A stretch of 64,000 bases of DNA, from NCBI RefSeq assembly GCF_022664535.1, contig NZ_JAKUJY010000004.1:186001-250000 (forward strand), written 5' to 3'. This stretch comes from Sphingobium trunci (GTDB lineage: Bacteria; Pseudomonadota; Alphaproteobacteria; Sphingomonadales; Sphingomonadaceae). The notes beneath the pieces are model-generated. The model was not told the origin of the DNA and ran no database searches. It saw nothing but the letters and a program-made list of their open reading frames with translations. The position numbers and the translations under genes are program-made. Shown here piece by piece: positions 1 through 7,429 of this stretch. The stretch's first letter is position 1; every line of letters starts with the position of its first letter.

Positions 1-456
1 GCAGACGAACTCCTTGGGGTCGGCCCCGGCATGGGGCTCGGTCATGGAGAAGGTGGAGACGATGTCCCCGTCCAGCAGCGGCTGAAGATATTTCGCCTTC
101 TGCTCCTCCGTCCCAAACATGGCCAGGATCTCGGCATTGCCGGTATCGGGCGCGGCGGTGCCGAACACGGTCGGTGCCCAGTAGGACCGGCCCAATATCT
201 CGTTCATCAGCGCCAGCTTGAGCTGGCCGTAGCCCTCGCCGCCCAGATGCGGGTCGAGGTGGCAGGCCCACAATCCCTGTTGCTTCACCTGTTCCTGCAA
301 CGGCCTGATGATGGCGCGCGACGTCTCGTTCCTGGTGTCATAGGGATCGCCATGATGGGGGAAGAGGATGTCGAGCGGCTCGCACTCGCGCTTCACGAAA
401 TCCAGCATCCAGTCCAGCTTGGCCTGAAATTCGGGTTCGACGGAAAAATCGATCAT
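1..456 (-). CDS. Acyl-CoA dehydrogenase, N-terminal part (cut by window start)
   Basis: FAD-dependent acyl-CoA oxidation or related elimination. The frame starts with ATG at 456, behind a GGAGAG-type ribosome binding site, and runs off the window without a stop. About 152 residues are visible. They begin MIDFSVEPEF and include the helical N-terminal domain and the FAD/substrate signature FSMTEPHAGADP, which places it firmly in the family. It lies 23 bases downstream of an APH-fold kinase on the same strand, so the two are probably co-transcribed. In levulinate degradation (LvaA/LvaC) and in the vertebrate fusions ACAD10/11, a kinase and an acyl-CoA dehydrogenase act together on 4-hydroxyacyl-CoA. 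That this gene does the same is inference. The catalytic base lies outside the window. Confidence 0.88.
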   Translation of the reverse strand, partial: MIDFSVEPEFQAKLDWMLDFVKRECEPLDILFPHHGDPYDTRNETSRAIIRPLQEQVKQQGLWACHLDPHLGGEGYGQLKLALMNEILGRSYWAPTVFGTAAPDTGNAEILAMFGTEEQKAKYLQPLLDGDIVSTFSMTEPHAGADPKEFVC

Positions 457-479
457 GCTGTCTCTCCTGAAAACTCTGT

Positions 480-1568
480 TCAGCCAAGGCGGCGGCACAG
501 CGCCTCGGCCTTTTCGAAATTGCTGAGAACGAGGCCGGAAAAGAAGGTGCCGGTGGCCTCGGGAAGGATGCCTGCGGCGGCCTGCGCCACCTTATATTCG
601 AGGATGCAGCCGCCCTTGAACATCTGGAGCGCGCGGTAATAGTCGAAATGGGACAGGTCGCGCCCGGTGCCCGCCGCATAATAGCGCGCCAGCTCCTGCC
701 GGGTGGGGAAGTTGGCGACATTGTAGAGCGCGTGGCTGGGTATCTCGTCCGGCCTTTCCTCGTCGCGCATCTTGTTGGTGAAACCGGCCAGGTCCATCAG
801 CGGGTCGCCGATGGTCGAGAGTTCCCAGTCTATGAGCGCGGTCAGCCGCGCGGGCCGGTCGAAGGCGAACAGGGCATTGGGCGTGCCGACATCGCCATGC
901 ATGATGCCCGCGTGGAAATCGTCCGGGATGTTGGCGCGCAGCCAGTCGCGCACATAGTCGTAGCCCGGCAGCGCGCGCCCGGCATAACCGTAAAGCGCGC
1001 CATAGCTTTCCAGCTGCCCCGACCAGCGGTCGACCTGCCGCTCCAGGAAATTGTCCGGCTTGCCGAAGCCCTCCAGCCCCACCGCCCTGTAGTCGACATT
1101 GGCGAGTGCCACGAGGCCGTCGATCATCGCATAGGCGATGCCCGGCTCGCTCGGCATGGTGTCGAAGGGCGGGCGGTTGTAGATATTGCCGTCCGCCCGC
1201 AATTCGGCGGCCCAGCCCGGAACCCGCTCCATCACATAGAAGGCGGAGCCGATGACGCTTTCATCCTCGCAGGCGCCATGGCAATGCGGGTGCGGCACCG
1301 GCGTGCCGTTGAGCGCGGTCAGCACCCGCGCCTCGCGCAGCACCGATTTCGCGCTGCCCGGCGGCGGCACGGCGGGCGGGCGGCGCAGGATCATCGTCGG
1401 ACCGCCCCGGTCGAGCGCGAAGATCACGTTCGACGTGCCGCCATGGATCATGGTGGCCGTCAGGCGCCCATCGCCCAGTTCCGGAATATGCGCATCCAGC
1501 CAGGCGGTCAGCCGTTCCTCGTCAATCAGCGGCCGCTGCAGCGGCTGCTCCTCGGTCACCATCGTCAT
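480..1568 (-). CDS. APH-fold phosphotransferase (LvaA/ACAD10-11 kinase type)
   Basis: A 362-residue kinase of the aminoglycoside phosphotransferase fold. The catalytic loop is HGDVGTPN (His224, Asp226, Asn231) and the metal-binding segment is LIDWELSTIGDP (Asp247, with Glu249), so the active site looks intact. The ATG at 1568 follows GGAGAGG. The C-terminal part runs into the short gap before an acyl-CoA dehydrogenase gene, and the N-terminus overlaps the upstream MarR gene by 47 bases, indicating a MarR-kinase-dehydrogenase operon. Kinases paired with acyl-CoA dehydrogenases phosphorylate the 4-hydroxyl of 4-hydroxyacyl-CoA (levulinate pathway, ACAD10/11). Antibiotic modification is unlikely in this setting. 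The true substrate is not known from sequence. Confidence 0.85.
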   Translation of the reverse strand: MTMVTEEQPLQRPLIDEERLTAWLDAHIPELGDGRLTATMIHGGTSNVIFALDRGGPTMILRRPPAVPPPGSAKSVLREARVLTALNGTPVPHPHCHGACEDESVIGSAFYVMERVPGWAAELRADGNIYNRPPFDTMPSEPGIAYAMIDGLVALANVDYRAVGLEGFGKPDNFLERQVDRWSGQLESYGALYGYAGRALPGYDYVRDWLRANIPDDFHAGIMHGDVGTPNALFAFDRPARLTALIDWELSTIGDPLMDLAGFTNKMRDEERPDEIPSHALYNVANFPTRQELARYYAAGTGRDLSHFDYYRALQMFKGGCILEYKVAQAAAGILPEATGTFFSGLVLSNFEKAEALCRRLG

Positions 1569-2031
1569 CGATCCTCTCCTCTTCGTCTTCCCGAAGATTG
1601 CGTTCCATCGTTTCGCGGATCAGCCGCAGTCCGGCCGTGGTGTCGGCCAGCACCTGCGGATCGATCCCGCGCGTCAGCCTGTCCGCCACGGCCAGCCCCT
1701 GCCGGTCCCGGTCCTGCTGCATCGCGCGGCCCGCGCCAGTGGGCAGGAGAAGGCGCGCGCGCTTATGCTCCGGATTATCCTCGAACCGGATCAGGTCCCG
1801 CTGCTGCAGGCTGTCGGCCGCGCGCTGGATCACCTGGCGGGGATGACCCAGGCTGCGGCCGATCTGCGACACGGTGGGCGCGTGGCGCGCCCGCACCACC
1901 GCCGCCAGGACGATGGCTTCCATTTCGGCCAGGCCTTCCGCCGAGCGCACGGACTGGAAGGCGGCAGAGGTGCGACCGCGTGTACGGGCCAGCTCGTCGA
2001 GCAGGGCGATCATGGCGAGGGAACGACTCAT
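1522..2031 (-). CDS. MarR family transcriptional regulator
   Basis: A 169-residue winged-helix regulator. The core SQIGRSLGHPRQVIQRAADSL is the HTH with recognition helix, followed by the wing (FEDNPEHKRARLL) and the C-terminal dimerisation helices. I chose the ATG at 2031, which follows TTTAGG at a suitable distance. A TTG at 2049 would add six residues but lies inside the operator-like repeats. The 3' end overlaps the kinase gene by 47 bases, so the pair is translationally linked. Inverted repeats with TGACA and GACAC arms directly upstream suggest that it controls itself and probably the divergent hydrolase operon at 2197. The C-terminus is an alanine-rich tail without clear function. Confidence 0.85.
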   Translation of the reverse strand: MSRSLAMIALLDELARTRGRTSAAFQSVRSAEGLAEMEAIVLAAVVRARHAPTVSQIGRSLGHPRQVIQRAADSLQQRDLIRFEDNPEHKRARLLLPTGAGRAMQQDRDRQGLAVADRLTRGIDPQVLADTTAGLRLIRETMERNLREDEEERIDDDGDRGAAAAAAAD

Positions 2032-2032
2032 A

Positions 2033-2073
2033 TGACACCTAAATGTCAAAACGACACAAAAGTGTCAATGTCA
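2033..2073. promoter_or_regulatory. Probable MarR operator with nested inverted repeats
   Basis: TGACA at 2033-2037 is inverted as TGTCA at 2044-2048 (six-base spacer). GACAC at 2053-2057 is inverted as GTGTC at 2062-2066 (four-base spacer), and another TGTCA lies at 2069-2073. The cluster sits immediately upstream of the MarR start and between two divergent operons, the usual place for an autoregulatory MarR site. Confidence 0.6.
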
Positions 2074-2114
2074 TTCTGTCGTCCACCGGCATTGCAATGC
2101 CCTAAAAGCTCGTG

Positions 2115-2125
2115 CACTTGGTATG
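2115..2125. promoter_or_regulatory. ACYWRGT-type site (CACTTGGTATG)
   Basis: The palindromic core ACTTGGT lies 72 bases before the start of the hydrolase at 2197. It belongs to a group of similar near-palindromes before acyl-CoA genes in this window. The flanks match less well than at 17563. Confidence 0.3.
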
Positions 2126-2196
2126 TTATGTCGTCCGCAACAGGACGGCGGACAAGCGGCGGCAGTTGACCGGATCCTTCTTGGAGAGTGATAGAA

Positions 2197-3060
2197 ATGG
2201 CGCAATGGACGATGGGCGATGTTCGCATCACGACGATTGACGAGACCGTCGTCGTCTTTCGCGGCGATCATTTCTTCCCCAAATCGACGCGGGAGGAAAT
2301 GGCCGCGGTACCATGGCTCGGTGAACCCTATATCACCAAGGAAGGCCGCGTCCGCCTCGTCATCCGGGCCTTTCTGATCGAAACGCCGCAGACCAAAATC
2401 ATCGTCGATACCTGCTTCGGCAACGACAAGCCGCGCCACTGGGCCGACGCCAGCATGTTGCAGACCGATTTCCTGGGCAAGCTGGAAGCGGCAGGCTGTC
2501 CGCGCGAATCGATCGATGCCGTGCTCTGCACCCATCTGCACATCGACCATGTCGGCTGGAATACCATGTGGGACGGCGAACGCTGGGTGCCGACCTTCCC
2601 CAATGCCCGCTACATGTTCGCCCGCACGGAGTTCGAACATTGGCAGGCGCATAGCGAGGGCGAGGAACTGACGGTGTTCGAGGATTCGGTGAAGCCGGTC
2701 TTCGACGCCGGGCTGGTCGACCTGGTGACCACCGATCACCGCGTCGATCCCTGGATCAGCCTCACGCCGTCCCACGGTCATACGCCCGGCCATGTCTGCG
2801 TGCTGGTCGACGCGGGCGGGGTCCGCTCGATCATCACCGGCGATTCCTTCCACAGCCCGATGCAGATCGCGCGGCCCGACTGGGGATCGGTCCCGGACTG
2901 GGATACGGCGATGGGCGAAAAAACGCGCCTTCGCATCCTGGGTGATCTGGCTGGCACGGACAATCGCATGTTCGGCACGCATTTTCCCGAACCTGCCGCC
3001 GGACATATCGTGCGCGAAGGCGATGGCTATCGCTTCGCCCCGCTGGACGGCGCGGCCTGA
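2197..3060 (+). CDS. Metallo-beta-lactamase-fold hydrolase (lactonase-like)
   Basis: A 287-residue MBL-fold hydrolase with no signal peptide. The metal ligands are all visible: the HxHxDH motif THLHIDHVG (His113, His115, Asp117, His118), His195/His199 in SHGHTPGH, Asp216 in ITGD and His262 in FGTHFP. The ATG at 2197 follows GGAGAG at 2183. A GTG at 2188 in frame is too close to that site. It heads a divergent set with an alpha/beta hydrolase (4 bases downstream) and an SDR, opposite the MarR-kinase-dehydrogenase operon. This group includes lactonases and other ester or thioester hydrolases. If the kinase acts on 4-hydroxyacyl-CoA, lactone opening here would fit, but this is inference. Confidence 0.85.
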   Translation: MAQWTMGDVRITTIDETVVVFRGDHFFPKSTREEMAAVPWLGEPYITKEGRVRLVIRAFLIETPQTKIIVDTCFGNDKPRHWADASMLQTDFLGKLEAAGCPRESIDAVLCTHLHIDHVGWNTMWDGERWVPTFPNARYMFARTEFEHWQAHSEGEELTVFEDSVKPVFDAGLVDLVTTDHRVDPWISLTPSHGHTPGHVCVLVDAGGVRSIITGDSFHSPMQIARPDWGSVPDWDTAMGEKTRLRILGDLAGTDNRMFGTHFPEPAAGHIVREGDGYRFAPLDGAA

Positions 3061-3064
3061 TCCC

Positions 3065-3961
3065 ATGGACATGAGTTGGTCACCCGGTCCCGGCACCGGG
3101 ATCAGGATGATCGAGGTGGCGGCCAACGGGCAGCGCTTCGAGGTGGCGGAGGCCGGCGGCGGCGATCATCTCGCCCTGTGCCTGCACGGCTTCCCCGAAC
3201 TCCATTATTCCTGGCGTCACCAGATGCCGCTGCTGGCCGGGATGGGCTATCGCGTATGGGCGCCCAACCAGCGCGGCTATGGCGGGTCATCGCGCCCGCG
3301 GGGCGTGGACGCCTACCGGATCGAGCGGTTGCTGGAAGATATCGGCGCGCTGTTCGACGCCAGCGGCGCCAGCAGGCTGACGCTGATCGGCCATGACTGG
3401 GGCGCGATCCTTGCCTGGCATTTCGCGATCCGGCAGGTGCGCCCGATCGAACGGCTGGTCATCATGAACATGCCCCATCCCGCCTGCCTTGCCGCCACGG
3501 TCAAGCGCAACTGGCGGCAGCGCCTCCGCCTCTGGTACATGGCCTTTTTCCAGTTGCCGCGCCTGCCCGAACTGTTCATGGCGGGCGGTAGCGGCAACAC
3601 GGTGCGCAACGCCTTCCGCGCTTCGGCGGTGGACAAGGCGCGCTTCCCCGACGAAGTGCTGGATGTCTATGCCGCCGCGGCCACGCGGCCGGGGGCGATG
3701 ACGGCGATGATAAACTGGTATCGGGCGGCGGGCCGTCATCGCGCGAGCCGCGCCACCGGCAGCGGCGTGGTGGACGTTCCGACCCTTATCGTCTGGGGCG
3801 ATCAGGATGCCGCGCTGCTCGCCGAGACGCTCGACGGCACGGGCGACTTCGTGCGCGACCTCACGATCCGCAGGCTCTCCCATGCCTCGCACTGGGTGCA
3901 GCAGGACGCGCCGGAGGATGTGAACGCCATTCTCTCCGAATGGCTGCCACGCGGCGGATAA
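3065..3961 (+). CDS. Alpha/beta hydrolase, epoxide hydrolase-like
   Basis: A 298-residue alpha/beta hydrolase. It shows HGFPE (residues 41-45, oxyanion loop) and the nucleophile elbow GHDWG, with Asp111 as nucleophile, which is typical of epoxide hydrolases and haloalkane dehalogenases rather than Ser esterases. A later Asp in VWGDQD and a His in ASHWVQQ complete the likely triad. ATG at 3065 (or 3071) lies four bases after the stop of the preceding MBL hydrolase, so the two are coupled. A start at Met15 is also possible because the first residues are low in conservation. Halide-binding residues were not assigned, so epoxide hydrolysis is the more likely reaction given the catabolic context. 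Confidence 0.82.
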   Translation: MDMSWSPGPGTGIRMIEVAANGQRFEVAEAGGGDHLALCLHGFPELHYSWRHQMPLLAGMGYRVWAPNQRGYGGSSRPRGVDAYRIERLLEDIGALFDASGASRLTLIGHDWGAILAWHFAIRQVRPIERLVIMNMPHPACLAATVKRNWRQRLRLWYMAFFQLPRLPELFMAGGSGNTVRNAFRASAVDKARFPDEVLDVYAAAATRPGAMTAMINWYRAAGRHRASRATGSGVVDVPTLIVWGDQDAALLAETLDGTGDFVRDLTIRRLSHASHWVQQDAPEDVNAILSEWLPRGG

Positions 3962-4002
3962 CAGCAGATTTTCAGCAATCACAGGACGAAAGGCAGATTA
4001 GC

Positions 4003-4806
4003 ATGGATTTCTCGAACAGCGCCTTCAAGGACGGGCTGATGACCGGCAAGGTCGTGTTCGTCGCGGGTGGCACCAGCGGCATCAACCTGGGGATAGCCAA
4101 GCGCTTCGCTTCCCTCGGTGCAAAGTTAGCGGTCGTCGGCCGTAACCCGGAAAAGGCGCAGAACGCAGCCAAGGAGATCGGCCCGGACGCGATCGGCCTG
4201 TCGGCGGACGTGCGCGACTATGCCGCCATTCGCGGCGCGCTGGAGGAAGTGGCGGCGAAGCTGGGACCGCTCGACATCGTCGTTTCCGGCGCGGCCGGGA
4301 ATTTCCTGGCGCCCGCCGCCGCCATGTCGGCCAACGCCTTCCGCACCGTGGTCGATATCGACCTCAACGGCACGTTCAACGTGTTCCGCGCATGCTATGA
4401 CCTGCTGAACAAGCCGGGCGCTTCGCTGATCGCGATCACGGCGGGGCAGGCGGTCAATGCCTCGCCGCTCCAGGCCCACGCCTGCGCCGCCAAGGCGGGC
4501 ATCAACCACCTCATCCGCGTGCTGGCGATGGAATGGGGTCCGGAGGTTCGCGTGAATGGCATTTCGCCCGGCCCGATCGAGGGTACGGAGGGCATGGCCC
4601 GCCTGGCCCCCTCTGACGATACGCGCGAAGCCTATTATGCCCGCATCCCGATGCGGCGCTGGGGCGAGATCGGCGAAGTGGCCGAAGCGGCCGTGTTCCT
4701 GTCCAGCCCCTCGGCGGTCTATGTGACCGGCACCGTTCTTGACGTGGACGGCGGGTCGCAGCTCGGCGACGCCAGCAAGAATGATGTCGAGAAGGGCATG
4801 GCCTGA
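4003..4806 (+). CDS. SDR family protein, decarboxylase/DECR-like branch with altered active site
   Basis: A 267-residue Rossmann-fold protein. The cofactor loop AGGTSGINLGIA near residue 20 and the VSGAAGN segment match the 2,4-dienoyl-CoA reductase-like SDRs. The C-terminal DVDGGSQ is also typical. The ATG at 4003 follows AAAGGCAG. An upstream in-frame ATG at 3940 lies inside the preceding gene and is rejected. The usual YxxxK is ACAAK here, with Ala at the Tyr position, and the Tyr used by mammalian DECR1 fifteen residues before the Lys is Gln. The catalytic acid is therefore unclear, although the Lys is kept. It is the third gene of the MBL-hydrolase operon. Enzyme activity is likely but the substrate is unknown. 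Confidence 0.8.
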   Translation: MDFSNSAFKDGLMTGKVVFVAGGTSGINLGIAKRFASLGAKLAVVGRNPEKAQNAAKEIGPDAIGLSADVRDYAAIRGALEEVAAKLGPLDIVVSGAAGNFLAPAAAMSANAFRTVVDIDLNGTFNVFRACYDLLNKPGASLIAITAGQAVNASPLQAHACAAKAGINHLIRVLAMEWGPEVRVNGISPGPIEGTEGMARLAPSDDTREAYYARIPMRRWGEIGEVAEAAVFLSSPSAVYVTGTVLDVDGGSQLGDASKNDVEKGMA

Positions 4807-4828
4807 CGCCATCATCGGGTTTGAGCGG

Positions 4829-4852
4829 AGCCGGGGGATATTCACCCCGGCT
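4829..4852. terminator. Hairpin between convergent genes
   Basis: AGCCGGGG (4829-4836) pairs with CCCCGGCT (4845-4852) across an eight-base loop. It lies between the convergent ends of the SDR and the phosphatase-like gene. There is no long T-run, so a bidirectional terminator is only likely. Confidence 0.5.
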
Positions 4853-4857
4853 TCGTC

Positions 4858-5340
4858 TCAATAATCCCGGCGCGCGTAGAGATGGTCGCGTGAAACCGCT
4901 TCTTCGTCGCCGATAAAGCCCGCCCAGACGCCGCCGGGTCGCCAGATGCGATCCATCTCCTGTCGCGCTTCGTCCGCGGGCATGGCCAGAACGTCTCGTC
5001 GGTAACGATAGATGAAGGCGGAAACGCGCAGATTGGCGATGCAGTGGACATGCACGCTATGCCCCGCCAGCTCCTGCATCGCCGAACAGAAACGCTCGAA
5101 ATCCTGATCGGTCGGGTGGGCGAAATCCACCGGTATATGGATATAGGTCATGCCAAGCGCACTGACGCTCGCCGCCTCGTCGGGCAGTGCCTTTTCATGG
5201 CTGTGCAGCCCCAGATTGACGATATGCGTGACCCCGATCGCCCGGAGTGCGGCCAGCTGATCCTCGCTGGGCTGCCCGGATGTGGTGAGCGAAGGATCGA
5301 GACGCCGCCACATATAGATGTCGGTGGGATCGTTCAGCAT
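4858..5340 (-). CDS. Protein tyrosine phosphatase-like (DUF442/BLH-type) protein
   Basis: A 160-residue cytoplasmic protein of the small phosphatase-like family. The P-loop-like signature VHVHCIANLRVSAF has the Cys and Arg (C-x4-R spacing, as in the rhodanese/BLH-type relatives). The upstream LTTSGQPSEDQLAAL segment is also characteristic of this family. The ATG at 5340 follows a GGACG site. A GTG at 5361 would add seven residues. The start overlaps the stop of the VOC gene by seven bases, so the two are translationally coupled. Phosphatase activity is inferred from the family. The partner VOC gene gives no substrate hint. Confidence 0.78.
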   Translation of the reverse strand: MLNDPTDIYMWRRLDPSLTTSGQPSEDQLAALRAIGVTHIVNLGLHSHEKALPDEAASVSALGMTYIHIPVDFAHPTDQDFERFCSAMQELAGHSVHVHCIANLRVSAFIYRYRRDVLAMPADEARQEMDRIWRPGGVWAGFIGDEEAVSRDHLYARRDY

Positions 5341-5708
5341 GGCGCGAACGTCCAGCTGCACAGCTTGTTGCCGTCCAGGTCGCGGAAATAGGCGAAATAG
5401 GATCCCCCGCCGCGATCGCCGGGCGCGCCTTCGTCCGTGCCGCCCAATGCGATGGCACGATGGTAGAAGGCATCCACCCCTGCACGGCTGTCGAAGGCGA
5501 AGCCGATCATCGTGCCGTTGCCGATCGTCGCGGCCTCGCCGTCGAAAGGCGTGACCACCGCGAACATGCCGTCCTGGATGCTGCCGAAGAAGCGTCCGCC
5601 CCCGGGATTGTCGAAAAGCCTGTTCCAGCCGATGCTGCCCAGCAACGCTTCATAGAAGGCAATGGCCCGGTCCAGATCGTTCGTTCCCACACTGGCATAA
5701 AGCTGCAT
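5334..5708 (-). CDS. VOC family (glyoxalase/dioxygenase fold) protein
   Basis: A 124-residue single-unit vicinal oxygen chelate protein. It opens with YASVGTNDLDRAIAFYEALLG, the typical first beta-alpha module, and ends with YFAYFRDLDGNKLCSW, the usual C-terminal metal-side strand. The ATG is at 5708. The stop overlaps the downstream phosphatase-like gene. The family includes glyoxalases, fosfomycin resistance proteins and dioxygenases, but nothing here points to one of these. Acyl-CoA enzymes on both sides suggest a metabolic rather than a resistance role. Confidence 0.85.
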   Translation of the reverse strand: MQLYASVGTNDLDRAIAFYEALLGSIGWNRLFDNPGGGRFFGSIQDGMFAVVTPFDGEAATIGNGTMIGFAFDSRAGVDAFYHRAIALGGTDEGAPGDRGGGSYFAYFRDLDGNKLCSWTFAPC

Positions 5709-5756
5709 TGCGTCACTCCCGATTCACGGCACAGGGCCGGGCTCCATCATCCATGC

Positions 5757-6491
5757 CTATTTCTTGCGCATGCGGGCAAGGCGATCATGCATTTCCGGCC
5801 CGCGCCCTTCGGTCTTCTCGATCTCATAGACGATGCCGTCGTGCAGGCTCATGCCTTCGGTCCTGGCGACCAGCGTCTTGAACGCGCGCGTCGCGCGCCA
5901 GGCATTGGCCAGCACCTCGCCGCAGAATTTGTCGACCTCCGCCTCGAAACCATCATTGGGCACGACGAAATTGGCCAAGCCCATCGCAGCGGCATCCGCG
6001 CCCGAATAGGTGCGGGAGGCGAAGAACATCTCATAGGCCTTGGCTTCGCCGATACGGCGCGGCAGCCGCTGCGACAGGCCCCAGATCGGCGTCAGATCCC
6101 ATTTCGCATGGGTGTCGGCGAACTTCGCGTCCTCGGCCGCGATGATGATGTCGGCGGCGAGCACAAGCTCCAGCCCGCCCGTGTAGCAATGGCCGCGCAC
6201 CGCCGCGACCACCGGCATCGGCAGGGTGGCGAGCCGCTCGATCGTGCGCGTCTCGAACATTCCGGCTGCGTCGTCCTCCGAACCGCTGGAAATCCCCTCC
6301 AGGTCATGCCCGGCACAAAAGCTGCGGCCCGCGCCCGTCAGCAGGACGCAGCCCACTTTCTCCTTCTGGATGGTGTCGATATGGGCATTGAGTTCGTGGA
6401 AAGACTCCACCGACAGGGCGTTCAGCTTTTCCGGGCGATTGAGCGTGATGCGGGCGAGTCCATCCTCGATGGCGAGCAAAACAAGCGACAT
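5757..6491 (-). CDS. Crotonase family (enoyl-CoA hydratase-like) protein
   Basis: A 244-residue crotonase acting on acyl-CoA thioesters in the cytoplasm. It has the N-terminal ITLNRPEKLNAL, the oxyanion-hole segments SFCAGHDL and GHCYTGGLELVLAADI, and QRLPRRIG. The Glu144 equivalent (GGLE) is present, but the Glu164 position is His in ADTHAKWDL, so simple hydration as in rat mitochondrial hydratase is uncertain. This ADTHA subgroup is common in proteobacteria. The ATG at 6491 follows AGAGGATG. A longer frame to 6554 lacks a ribosome binding site. It diverges from another crotonase at 6612, and an ACYWRGT-type site lies between the two. Confidence 0.85.
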   Translation of the reverse strand: MSLVLLAIEDGLARITLNRPEKLNALSVESFHELNAHIDTIQKEKVGCVLLTGAGRSFCAGHDLEGISSGSEDDAAGMFETRTIERLATLPMPVVAAVRGHCYTGGLELVLAADIIIAAEDAKFADTHAKWDLTPIWGLSQRLPRRIGEAKAYEMFFASRTYSGADAAAMGLANFVVPNDGFEAEVDKFCGEVLANAWRATRAFKTLVARTEGMSLHDGIVYEIEKTEGRGPEMHDRLARMRKK

Positions 6492-6524
6492 GCCGGTTAC
6501 ATCCTCTTGGCCAATGTGGAAATA

Positions 6525-6535
6525 TAACTTAGTAT
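6525..6535. promoter_or_regulatory. ACYWRGT-type operator candidate (TAACTTAGTAT)
   Basis: The core ACTTAGT with TA-rich flanks lies between the starts of two divergent crotonase genes (6491 and 6612). It resembles sites before 17527, 24244, 25389/25545 and 33583. Confidence 0.4.
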
Positions 6536-6611
6536 GATATGCGCATGGAGCCATCGGGCGCCGGGGTCAAGGAGATTCCCGGAGGCCCGCCATGACCAGT
6601 TGAGAGGATTG

Positions 6612-7415
6612 ATGACAGACATGCCTTCGCCGAAAATCGTCCTGCACGCGCCCGTTGACGGCGTAGCGCTTATCGAGCTTTCCGACCCCGAAAACAACAA
6701 CGCGTTCGAGGCGGATACGCTCAATCTGCTATCCCGCCTGATGGACGAGGCAGTGGCGGATTCTGCGGTACGGGCCATGGTGATCGCCGGGCAGGGCAAG
6801 CATTTCAGCCGGGGCGCCTCGCCCAATCTGATGGGCGTGCTGCGCGACGCCAGCCCGATCGACGTGCTGGGCAATGTCTATTCGACCGCGCAGGGCGCGA
6901 TGCGCCGCGTCTATAACTGCAGCAAGCCGACGATCGCGGCCGTCACCGGCGCGGCGATCACCATCGGTTGCGAATTGGCGGTGGCCTGCGATTTCCGTAT
7001 CATCGACGAAACCGCGTCCTTCACCGAAGCCTGGATCCGGCTGGGCCTGCTGCCGCCGCTGGGCGGCATGTTCCTGCTGCCCCGCCTGGTGGGCACGGCG
7101 CGGGCGAGCGAGATGATCCTTCAGGGTCGCCGCATCAAGGCCGAGGAGGCGGTGAAGATCGGCCTCGCCAACGAACTGGTGCCTGCCGACCGGCTGCGCG
7201 ACCGGGCGATGGAACTGGCCAGGGAACTTGCCGCGCTGCCGCCGCAGGCCTATCGCATTGCCAAGCTGTCCTTCCACCGCGCGCTTGAATCGACGATGGA
7301 AAATGAATGGAACGCCAACGCGATGGCGCAGGCGATCCTGATGAGCTCGGAGGATTTCGCGGAAGGCGTCGCCTCTGTGCGCGAGGGCCGGACGCCCCAT
7401 TATATTGGCCGCTGA
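6612..7415 (+). CDS. Crotonase family protein
   Basis: A 267-residue enoyl-CoA hydratase/isomerase family member. The oxyanion segments KHFSRGASPN and GAAITIGCELAVACDF are clear, and PPLGGMFLLPRLVG follows. Glu is present at the 144 position (GCEL), while the 164 position is Trp in EAWIRLG, so the reaction may be isomerisation, hydrolysis or C-C cleavage rather than hydration. The ATG at 6612 follows GAGAGG. Upstream in-frame ATG codons lack a binding site. It begins a rightward run of five genes with short gaps or overlaps (6612 to 10163), which reads as one beta-oxidation-type operon. Confidence 0.85.
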   Translation: MTDMPSPKIVLHAPVDGVALIELSDPENNNAFEADTLNLLSRLMDEAVADSAVRAMVIAGQGKHFSRGASPNLMGVLRDASPIDVLGNVYSTAQGAMRRVYNCSKPTIAAVTGAAITIGCELAVACDFRIIDETASFTEAWIRLGLLPPLGGMFLLPRLVGTARASEMILQGRRIKAEEAVKIGLANELVPADRLRDRAMELARELAALPPQAYRIAKLSFHRALESTMENEWNANAMAQAILMSSEDFAEGVASVREGRTPHYIGR

Positions 7416-7429
7416 AGGAAGGCGCGGAC

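Noticed and set aside
480-1568. Aminoglycoside resistance kinase
   Set aside because: The APH fold alone does not show this. The gene is in an operon with an acyl-CoA dehydrogenase and has the layout of CoA-pathway kinases.
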